Notes under the pieces: model-generated | What the model was told of the DNA's origin: nothing | Databases searched by the model: none | The model's input: only the letters and a program-made list of their open reading frames with translations | Source of the DNA: Thermomicrobiaceae bacterium | GTDB taxonomy: Bacteria > Chloroflexota > Chloroflexia > Thermomicrobiales > Thermomicrobiaceae | Direction: 5' to 3' | DNA length: 8,004 nt | Assembly: GCA_007123655.1 (NCBI GenBank) | Contig: SKKR01000394.1 | Location: forward strand, 1 to 8,004 | Shown here: positions 1-5,224 of the stretch, piece after piece | Layout: the number at the start of each line of letters is the position of its first letter | How positions within the stretch are numbered: position 1 is the stretch's first letter | Made by a program: the position numbers and the translations under genes

Positions 1-484
1 CCATTCCGCCAGCGAGCGTAAGCCCGGCAATCCCGGTGGTCGTTACGACCCCGCCCGGCGTCATCAACCCGTGCAGTTGCGTCTCTCGGTCGAACTCGCC
101 CCATGTGACACCGGCCTGTGCCCGTACGGTTTGATTCGCCGGCTCAACATGAATGCCCTTCATGCCCGAAAGATCGATGAGCAGACCTTCGTCGCAGACG
201 GCGTTTCCGGCCACGTTGTGCCCGCCACCTCGCACCGCGACGAGCAGGTTGTGTTCGCGGGCAAAGTTGACGGCGTGGACGACATCCGCGGTACCCGAGC
301 AACGCGCGATCAGTGCCGGGTACTTGTCGATCATGCTGTTCCAGACCTTGCGGGCGTCGTCGTAGCCCGGGTCACCCGGCGAGAGCACTTGCCCGTAAAC
401 CTGGTCTTTGAGCGATTCGACCGCGGCATCCTCAAGGGTCACCTGGTCGCCGTTGAGCGTCGTAATCCGATCGATGATTGACAT
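1..484 (-). CDS. FAD-binding oxidoreductase, berberine-bridge-enzyme-like (3' part outside window)
   Basis: This gene encodes the N-terminal 161 residues of a flavin-dependent oxidase or dehydrogenase. The family (PCMH-type FAD-binding domain plus BBE C-terminal domain) oxidises alcohols, sugars or secondary metabolites and is usually about 450-480 aa, so roughly 300 residues lie beyond the left edge. The start is ATG at 484-482, preceded by GGAGGG at 490-495. The visible domain has VRGGGHNVAG at residues 84-93, where His89 is the likely covalent FAD attachment residue, then LLIDLSGMKG near 101-110, TWGEFDRET near 128-135, and GGVVTTTGIAGLTLAGG near 144-160. The second, cysteinyl FAD link of bicovalent members appears absent: by eye, Val147 occupies that position. 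The gap to the upstream LAL gene is 154 bp, so cotranscription or a separate promoter are both possible. The substrate cannot be told. Confidence 0.9.
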   Translation of the reverse strand, partial: MSIIDRITTLNGDQVTLEDAAVESLKDQVYGQVLSPGDPGYDDARKVWNSMIDKYPALIARCSGTADVVHAVNFAREHNLLVAVRGGGHNVAGNAVCDEGLLIDLSGMKGIHVEPANQTVRAQAGVTWGEFDRETQLHGLMTPGGVVTTTGIAGLTLAGGM

Positions 485-530
485 CGGTTCCCTCCGTTCG
501 GTACGGACGAATGGATACAAGGCCTCGCGA

Positions 531-548
531 TGTAACTGCTGTTGTAAC
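531..548. repeat. TGTAAC direct repeat upstream of the oxidoreductase gene
   Basis: TGTAAC occurs twice, at 531-536 and 543-548, a 12-bp period close to one helical turn, about 50-65 bp upstream of the FAD oxidoreductase start. The position suits an activator or repressor site, but the repeat is short. No convincing -35/-10 pair was found in the 485-638 gap, and no good terminator follows the LAL gene there. Function is inferred only. Confidence 0.2.
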
Positions 549-638
549 CAGAGTAGCCAGTGGGGGATCAGGCGACATCGCCGAAATCACTCAATTGGCC
601 GGCTGGGTGAAATTGCCCACCCGACGAGTCACCATCGA

Positions 639-3569
639 CTAGACGAGATCGTTTCGAATAGCCAGGGTTGCGGCGGCGGTACGGGATGGAACATCGAGTT
701 TGGTGAGGATGCTGGAGACGTGGCGCATGACCGTACGCGGGCTGATCGAGAGCGTGTCGGCGATCTCCCGGTCAGACCGTCCCTCGACGATCAGGCGAAG
801 GACCTCTGTTTCACGCCGGGAGAGAAGTTCGTTGACCGTAGAATCGTGCTCGACTCGAAGACTACGAGGGAGATGGGCAAGGGCGCTGGATTCGAAATGC
901 TCCCGGATCGCCGTATCCGGGATTGACGATGCGTGAACCTCGATAAGATCATGAGCGTTCTGAAATGCCTGCTCAGCGTCCTGATGCCGGTTCTGTCTCC
1001 GATACAGTTCACCAAGCGCAATTTCGACGCGCCAGAGAAGGGAGCGAAATTCGAAAAGCGCCGCTCCCTCTTGTGCGTTGAGGTAGGACGCTTCGGCGTC
1101 TGGCAAATCGCCCATCCGGGTGAAGACGTCTCCCCGGATTTTCATGAGATACGGCAAGCGATCTTCATTTGATGGACTTGGTCGCGTTTCAATCAGGTAC
1201 TCAATGATGTCCAGTGCTTCATTCAATTCATTTCGCGCCAGCGCCAGTTTGGCACGCACGAATCGTGACTGTCGTTGGGTCGACGAGGTCCCCTCGACAT
1301 CCGGCTGAGCCACCGATTCGAGTACGTCGGATGCTCGTGCGAGATTGCCAGTATCGATCAACACGGACGCCAATGAACTTGCCACCCTGGTTAAATGGAG
1401 ACGCGATCCGGACATACGTGCCGCGTCCAGGGCAAGCTCCAGTTCTACCTGCGCCGCACGCGGGTCAAGCAGTTCGTCCCAGACTCGACCCAACGTACCT
1501 CGCGAAAATGCGACCCATTCGCGATGACCGAGGCGTTCAGCAATACTCACCGCGCTCTGCGCGTCATGGAGCGCCTGGCCGAAATCTCCTCGAAGTCCAT
1601 GGAGCCCGCTCAGTAACGCGAGCGTAAAGGACTCGCCCGACGGTAAGCCGATATCGCGAGTGATTTCCAGTGCCTCCTGGCAGCACCTGACCCAGTAGTT
1701 CGCACCTCTGTAGACCGGCGCCATAGCAGGGGCCGTCGTGGCGCCCCCGTTCAACGAGATAAGTGCCAGGCTGGAGGATAATCGAGCGCGATCGTCGAGT
1801 TCTCGAAGCAGGCTGATCGCCCGCTCGTAGAAACTGACGCTCGATGACGTATCACTGTTCAGATAGGACGCAATTCCGAGAAAGTCGAGGGTTTCGGCGA
1901 TACCTTCCTGGTCGGCACTTTTCTCAAACAGCTCCAGTGCTTCTTTATGAAGAGAAATCGCAGTGTCCAGGCGATTCAGATTGCATTGCCAGTTCCCGAC
2001 CCGGTTCAGGCTGCGAGCAACTATCGATTTGTCACCGATCGACCGGGCCAGTGTAAGCGCGGCAGTGTAATACTCGCCTGTACGCTCGTAGTCTCGGGCC
2101 ATCCACAGCATGCCGAGATCGAGCAGGACCTGCCATTCAGCTGCGCGGTCCCCCTCCTGCCGGACCTGATGAAGCACCCGCTCATAATCGCGGCGGGCGA
2201 ATTCGAAGGCACCGGTGGTTTCATAGGCCTTTGCGCGATTCCAGTATGCGGTCAGTGGCAGATCCCGTGAGAATCGGAGCGCCAGATCTTCGGCTCGTCT
2301 GAGCATCTGCGCACCGTCCTGGGCGGCATAGCGGGCGATCGCCTGTTCCCCGGCCCGGATCAGCCAATCAACCCCGCGAGGGTCATCCGCCTGAGCGAAG
2401 TGCCAGGCCACGGTGCTCACCGGTGAGTCGGGCATTTCGGACAGCGTCTCGGAGATTTCGCGGTGACGGCGTTGCCGGCTGGTGAGTAACTGTCCGTCAT
2501 AGAGGGTTTCCTGGACGAGCGCATGGGTAAACGTAATATGCGAATTCCCCCGTAGCGCGGAGAACACATGCGCCTCTACCGCTCGTTCGGCTAAGTCGGC
2601 CAGCGTGTCAACATCAACGCCGCTTGCTCGTGCCCAGACATCCAACGGCACCACCTGACCGATTACCGCGGCGAGCTCCAGTAGCTGGCGCTCGTCATCG
2701 TCGAAGTGATTGAGTCGTCCTTCAATCACCTGACGCACGAGTGCAGGTACCGGCGCCTGTTCCAGATTGCCGACCAGATGACGTTCCGCATCGGGACGCA
2801 AGAACCGCTCACTCTCGAGTGTTCGCAGCACTTCCAGGAGATAGAACGGGTTCCCCTCGGTGCGCGTATAGAGGTAGGTCACCAGTCGTGCCTGGTCCTC
2901 TGACGCGAGGGTGTAGTTGTTCCTGACAAGAGCGCTTACGTCGTCCTCCGAGAGTCGTCGCAGTTCTGCTCGTTGCACTCGCGCACCCCGGACCAGAGAA
3001 GGAAGGCGCTGGGCCAGCGGGTGATTCCTGTTCAGTTCGTCAGTCCGATAGGTCGCGATCAGCAGGCAGGCCAGCGAGTCCACTCCAGGTGCCAGGTAGC
3101 GAAGCAGATCCAGGCTTGCCGGGTCAGACCAGTGCAGGTCCTCAAGGATGAAGACCACCGGTTGGTGGGCCGCCAATCCAGCGAGATATCTCCGAACCTG
3201 CTCGAACAGTGATGACTGGTCGGTAGTTGGGGAAGAGCCAGGGTCTGGATGCAGGGATTGAGAGAGATCCGGTTCTTGGCCGAGCGGATTGCTCGCGAAT
3301 GCATCGCTCCACAGACCGTACGGTGGGGTCAGCGTGAAATCATAGCAGTACCCCTTGAGCACGCACGCCTGCTTCGCGCGCGCCTCGCCGGCGAACCATT
3401 CCACAAGCGTTGTCTTGCCTATCCCTGCCTCGCCGCTCACCAGTATGAGCGATCCCTCTCCCGCGACCACCTTCTCAAGCGACGCGCGCAGCATCGCCAG
3501 TTCCCGTTCGCGGCCAACGAGCGGGGACTCCAGCGGGGGCCGGGATAGAAAAGGAGTCCCAGGATCCAT
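639..3569 (-). CDS. LAL-family transcriptional regulator (STAND ATPase - repeat region - LuxR HTH)
   Basis: This is a complete 976-aa cytoplasmic regulator. Visible parts are: LVGRERELAML near residues 17-27; Walker A GEAGIGKT at 46-53; Walker B VVFILEDLHW at 138-147; LLIATYRTDE near 169-178; EGNPFYLLEV at 238-247, typical of the AAA_16/LAL ATPase module; a winged-helix-like stretch with LLELAAVIGQ; a long helical region with TPR-like repeats from roughly 440 to 880; and a LuxR/GerE helix-turn-helix at 916-976 with recognition-helix segment RTVMRHVSSIL. Family members couple ATP and ligand binding to activation of nearby genes. The ATG at 3569 is chosen because GGAAGAG precedes it by 8 nt. 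A longer in-frame TTG start at 3629 adds 20 residues without family similarity and lies upstream of the predicted transcription start. Likely targets, by position, are the downstream oxidoreductase and/or the ABM gene; the ligand is unknown. Family assignment is secure. Confidence 0.93.
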   Translation of the reverse strand: MDPGTPFLSRPPLESPLVGRERELAMLRASLEKVVAGEGSLILVSGEAGIGKTTLVEWFAGEARAKQACVLKGYCYDFTLTPPYGLWSDAFASNPLGQEPDLSQSLHPDPGSSPTTDQSSLFEQVRRYLAGLAAHQPVVFILEDLHWSDPASLDLLRYLAPGVDSLACLLIATYRTDELNRNHPLAQRLPSLVRGARVQRAELRRLSEDDVSALVRNNYTLASEDQARLVTYLYTRTEGNPFYLLEVLRTLESERFLRPDAERHLVGNLEQAPVPALVRQVIEGRLNHFDDDERQLLELAAVIGQVVPLDVWARASGVDVDTLADLAERAVEAHVFSALRGNSHITFTHALVQETLYDGQLLTSRQRRHREISETLSEMPDSPVSTVAWHFAQADDPRGVDWLIRAGEQAIARYAAQDGAQMLRRAEDLALRFSRDLPLTAYWNRAKAYETTGAFEFARRDYERVLHQVRQEGDRAAEWQVLLDLGMLWMARDYERTGEYYTAALTLARSIGDKSIVARSLNRVGNWQCNLNRLDTAISLHKEALELFEKSADQEGIAETLDFLGIASYLNSDTSSSVSFYERAISLLRELDDRARLSSSLALISLNGGATTAPAMAPVYRGANYWVRCCQEALEITRDIGLPSGESFTLALLSGLHGLRGDFGQALHDAQSAVSIAERLGHREWVAFSRGTLGRVWDELLDPRAAQVELELALDAARMSGSRLHLTRVASSLASVLIDTGNLARASDVLESVAQPDVEGTSSTQRQSRFVRAKLALARNELNEALDIIEYLIETRPSPSNEDRLPYLMKIRGDVFTRMGDLPDAEASYLNAQEGAALFEFRSLLWRVEIALGELYRRQNRHQDAEQAFQNAHDLIEVHASSIPDTAIREHFESSALAHLPRSLRVEHDSTVNELLSRRETEVLRLIVEGRSDREIADTLSISPRTVMRHVSSILTKLDVPSRTAAATLAIRNDLV

Positions 3570-3577
3570 CAGAAAAG

Positions 3578-3584
3578 CTCTTCC
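3578..3584 (-). promoter_or_regulatory. Ribosome binding site that sets the LAL start
   Basis: On the minus strand GGAAGAG stands 8 nt before the ATG at 3569. It favours this start over the TTG at 3629, which has no comparable Shine-Dalgarno sequence. Confidence 0.55.
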
Positions 3585-3619
3585 GTAACACGCGCAGAAT
3601 GTTCCGGATCGGCAGCTCG

Positions 3620-3637
3620 ATTGTAGCAAGTACTTGA
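3620..3637 (-). promoter_or_regulatory. Candidate extended -10 promoter of the complete LAL gene
   Basis: The minus strand reads TCAAGTACTTGCTACAAT, in which TGC-TACAAT (3628-3620) fits an extended -10 element (TGn plus TATAAT with one mismatch). No -35 hexamer is recognisable 17 bp upstream, which is acceptable for this promoter class. Transcription would start near 3612 and give a leader of about 43 nt. A nearly identical sequence lies upstream of the ABM gene at 4970-4986, which strengthens the call. Confidence 0.45.
3627..3636. repeat. Palindrome CAAGTACTTG beside the LAL promoter
   Basis: This perfect 10-bp palindrome abuts the candidate -10 element. A protein dimer bound here would contact the promoter upstream edge, so it could be an operator, for instance for autoregulation. 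The copy at the ABM gene lacks one base and is not a perfect palindrome, which weakens the operator idea. Confidence 0.3.
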
Positions 3638-3670
3638 AGATTACCAGTTTTGGACGGCTATGTCAGTTCG

Positions 3671-3844
3671 CTACAATCGCCAATTGCGTCCATTGCCTGC
3701 TTCACCGCTGACCAGCACGATGCAACCGTGGTCGTGCACCGCCTGCTGGTAGGCATCATGCAGAATCGTCAGGTCTGCCTCGCGCCCGACCAATGGCGGG
3801 CTGGCTGCCTCGTAACCTCCTGGAAAGTCTCCGGTATCGGTCAT
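3671..3844 (-). pseudogene. N-terminal fragment of a third LAL regulator, broken inside Walker A
   Basis: Only 57 codons remain of a protein whose relatives have 900-1000. The fragment has PPLVGREADLTIL at residues 16-28 and IVLVSGEAG at 42-50, aligning with the start of the complete neighbour (LVGRERELAML ... LILVSGEAGIGKT). After GEAG the sequence reads NGRNWRL and stops, so the Walker A lysine and threonine and everything beyond are missing. The start ATG at 3844-3842 keeps a good ribosome binding site, GAGGG at 3851-3855, 6 nt away. The break coincides with one arm of a 10-bp inverted repeat. It may still be translated, but no ATPase or DNA-binding activity is possible. I read it as the relic of a third tandem LAL gene whose body was deleted. 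It was too short to stand out as an ordinary gene. Confidence 0.8.
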
Positions 3845-3880
3845 GCGCATCCCTCAGCGGCCGTGTCACCGGGTCATCAA

Positions 3881-4264
3881 TCACAGAGGGGTTCCACACA
3901 GGTAATTCGAGACTATCACGTCGTCAAGGACGGCAACAGAAAGGTTCCGCAGTGACAGGAATTCAGCGAGCTGCGCATTTGACACCAGGTCCGGCACCCA
4001 ATATTGCAGGGCTCGGGCGACGCGGGCAGTCTCGATGGTATCGGTAATCGACTGGTCGGCGATGGCAACGGAGAGTTCCAGCACCCGTGCCATGCGCCGG
4101 CAGTGCCTTCAAGCTGCTGACCGGTGGCGCAGCAGACTGAACGTCGACCCGCATACGCGTGATTGCAGCCGATCACGACCGGCTTGAACCGCTAATCGTC
4201 ACCGAACCAGGCCCAGTTCAGGGGCGATAACCGGCTGCGTATCGGTGACCACCGGATCGCTCAA
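3881..4264 (-). other. Possible decayed reading frame, function not recognised
   Basis: Between the ABM terminator and the LAL fragment no intact gene is recognised in about 500 bp. One minus-strand frame has coding-like composition but is interrupted. It could start at TTG 4264, giving 21 residues (SDPVVTDTQPVIAPELGLVR) to a stop at 4199-4201, has another stop at 4109-4111, and then stays open from ATG 4093 to 3881 as 70 residues containing ARVLELSVAIADQSITDTI and ALQYWVPDLVSNAQL. The 70-residue part ends 37 nt before the LAL fragment start, a spacing seen within operons. I do not recognise a family. It may be a degraded gene or simply open by chance in GC-rich DNA. Confidence 0.25.
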
Positions 4265-4350
4265 TATTGGTCACAGGCATTGGGGGAACCATCCTCAGCA
4301 ACCATTGATCATCTGTCGCTAACAGAGTTGCCTTGACATTTAACCGTAGA

Positions 4351-4382
4351 AGCAAAAGGCGCCTCCATAAAGAAGAGGCGCC
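4351..4382 (-). terminator. Intrinsic terminator of the ABM gene
   Basis: An 8-bp perfect GC-rich stem, GGCGCCTC (4358-4365) with GAGGCGCC (4375-4382), encloses a 9-nt loop. On the minus strand the stem is followed by TTTTGCTTCT, a U-rich tract, while the opposite strand has none. It stands about 118 bp beyond the ABM stop and makes that gene a single-gene transcript, separated from the LAL fragment and the complete LAL gene. Confidence 0.8.
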
Positions 4383-4499
4383 CGTCGAGACTCGCCGTGC
4401 AGTTCTGCGGCACCACGGTGTGAAATTTCGATCGCGTTCAATCAAAGCCTGACGCTGCTCCGAGCAATTCATGCGCGGCAGCGCCACGGTCGCTCACGG

Positions 4500-4853
4500 T
4501 TACCGCGTGAAGCCCGCGTAGTCAGGGAAGTGCTTTGCGCCGAGAGTGGCGAGCGCTTCCCGAGCTTCGTCGCTCACACTGCCGAAGACTTCGCATCTTG
4601 TGATGGGAGCGAGAGCCAGCAGAGCAGGCAGACTCGGGCCAGTGTTCTGGAGATGAAAGAGGAACGCATCGGAACTCTCGAACGACTCGTGAACGAGGCA
4701 GTGGGCGTTGTCCTCGCCCATGCACCATCGATAACCGACGGTGCCGGGCTCACTTTCCTTGACGGAGGCACTTAGACTCTTGACTTTGTCTTTGAATGCA
4801 TCCAACTGCCCATCGTTGATCGTGAACTCTACGAGGTACGATACTTGAGACAT
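4500..4853 (-). CDS. Small ABM-domain protein, putative quinol-monooxygenase-like
   Basis: This 117-aa protein resembles the antibiotic biosynthesis monooxygenase (ABM) family, dimeric ferredoxin-like-fold proteins. Some oxidise polyketide or quinol substrates without a cofactor; many others are uncharacterised. Seen here: a first strand SYLVEFTINDGQLDAFK (residues 5-21), EPGTVGYRW near 35-43, the strand CLVHESFESSDAFLFHL near 51-67, and APITRCEVFGSVSDE near 81-95. The ending AKHFPDYAGFTR resembles a subgroup with a conserved AGFTR tail. ATG at 4853 is preferred: GGAG at 4863-4866 lies 9 nt upstream and the domain begins at once. The frame is open to 4949, but the extra 32 residues look non-coding. 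The gene has its own candidate promoters and terminator, between two LAL regulators. No catalytic residue can be assigned, so enzyme activity is inferred from family. Confidence 0.85.
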   Translation of the reverse strand: MSQVSYLVEFTINDGQLDAFKDKVKSLSASVKESEPGTVGYRWCMGEDNAHCLVHESFESSDAFLFHLQNTGPSLPALLALAPITRCEVFGSVSDEAREALATLGAKHFPDYAGFTR

Positions 4854-4917
4854 AGTATGTTTCTCCATCCAGATGATCTTGCACTCGTCATATATGAAAC
4901 CCATTCCCGACGCTTTC

Positions 4918-4926
4918 ATTTTAGCA
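4918..4926 (-). promoter_or_regulatory. Candidate proximal promoter of the ABM gene
   Basis: The minus strand has TGCTAAAAT, an extended -10 element one mismatch from consensus. CTGCAA, 17 bp upstream (4946-4941), is a weak -35 with 3 of 6 matches. Transcription would begin near 4910 with a leader of about 57 nt. The element overlaps the palindrome at 4924-4936. Confidence 0.4.
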
Positions 4927-4936
4927 CATCTTGTGC
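4924..4936. repeat. Palindrome GCACA-N3-TGTGC in the ABM promoter
   Basis: This perfect 5-bp inverted repeat with a 3-bp centre covers the spacer between the candidate -35 and -10 of the proximal ABM promoter. A dimeric regulator bound here would block polymerase. It could equally form a small hairpin in a transcript from the distal promoter. No second copy was found elsewhere in the window. Confidence 0.35.
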
Positions 4937-4969
4937 GATATTGCAGCATGATCGTAGTCGCAGCAAACC

Positions 4970-4986
4970 ATTATAGCAATACTTGA
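4970..4986 (-). promoter_or_regulatory. Candidate distal promoter of the ABM gene, sharing a motif with the LAL promoter
   Basis: The minus strand reads TCAAGTATTGCTATAAT, ending in TGC plus a consensus TATAAT, an excellent extended -10. No -35 is recognisable. Transcription would start near 4962 with a leader of about 109 nt. It matches the LAL promoter motif at 3620-3637 in 16 of 18 aligned columns. Because it lies only about 45-60 bp from the start of the transposase remnant, it might instead be an insertion-sequence end. Confidence 0.45.
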
Positions 4987-5029
4987 GCACTGGCTATGCG
5001 CAGCAATGCAACTGCAATGGCCTTGAGAC

Positions 5030-5200
5030 ATGTGTACGTGGAAGTTCTATCCGAACGATGCGACTGACGAAGATTGGGCGTTTGTCGCGCCCTATCTGAT
5101 CTTGCTTATGCCGGTGGCGCCGCAACGCCGGCACGACCTGCGAGGGATCTGCAATGCTGCGCGCTGGCCGGTCGGTGAAGTAGGTGAATTCACCGGGTGA
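5030..5200 (+). pseudogene. IS5-type transposase, N-terminal remnant
   Basis: A 56-codon plus-strand frame carries the typical start of IS5-group (DUF4096-type) transposases: FYPNDATDEDWAFVAPYL at residues 6-23, then PQRRHDLRGICNAARWPV at 31-48. Family members have a near-identical layout (a DLTDxxWxxVxPYL-like start, then a REHDLRxxxNGxRW-like segment) and continue for 200 residues or more to a DDE catalytic core. Here the similarity stops after the RWxV position and the frame ends at 5198-5200, so the catalytic core is gone and the remnant cannot be active. It is the only plus-strand gene relic in the window and lies 24 bp from the end of the right-hand LAL gene. The right end of the element has been lost; the left end might be near 4970. 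Recognition rests on motif memory, not a search. Confidence 0.75.
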
Positions 5201-5224
5201 TGGGCGTGACGACGTGATCGATGC

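Larger units (their letters stand above)
3618..3679. repeat. 10-bp perfect inverted repeat bounding 62 bp at the breakpoint of the truncated LAL copy
   Basis: CGATTGTAGC at 3618-3627 is the exact inverse of GCTACAATCG at 3670-3679, with 42 bp between. On the minus strand the distal arm is read as CGA TTG TAG and so supplies the stop codon of the truncated LAL copy. The proximal arm overlaps the candidate -10 of the intact LAL gene. It could be the ends of a small decayed mobile element or a recombination scar, a pair of binding sites, or chance. No target-site duplication was identified. Confidence 0.4.

Noticed and set aside
71..481. Plus-strand 136-codon open frame
   Set aside because: It is the antisense shadow of the FAD oxidoreductase gene, whose protein motifs are unmistakable.
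604..623. Small hairpin GGGTG/CACCC just after the complete LAL gene
   Set aside because: The stem is only 5 bp and no U-rich tract follows on the minus strand, so I do not call a terminator.
3627..3629. TTG at 3629 as the start of the complete LAL gene
   Set aside because: It has no ribosome binding site, adds 20 residues without family similarity, and lies upstream of the predicted transcription start near 3612.
4196..4336. Plus-strand 46-codon stretch with RLRIGDHRI, resembling the core of RelE/ParE toxins
   Set aside because: It has no start codon, the similarity covers only about ten residues, the downstream part does not follow the family, and no antitoxin is near. A profile search would decide.
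4333..4361. Consensus TTGACA on the plus strand at 4333-4338
   Set aside because: There is no -10 at an acceptable distance (AAGGCG at 17 bp) and no plus-strand gene downstream.
4218..4487. Minus-strand 89-codon open frame downstream of the ABM gene
   Set aside because: It runs through the clear intrinsic terminator at 4351-4382 and has arginine-rich, non-family composition. It is most likely open by chance.
5114..5140. TGCCGG/CCGGCA hairpin downstream of the right-hand LAL gene
   Set aside because: It lies within the transposase remnant's coding-like sequence, has a long loop and no U tract.
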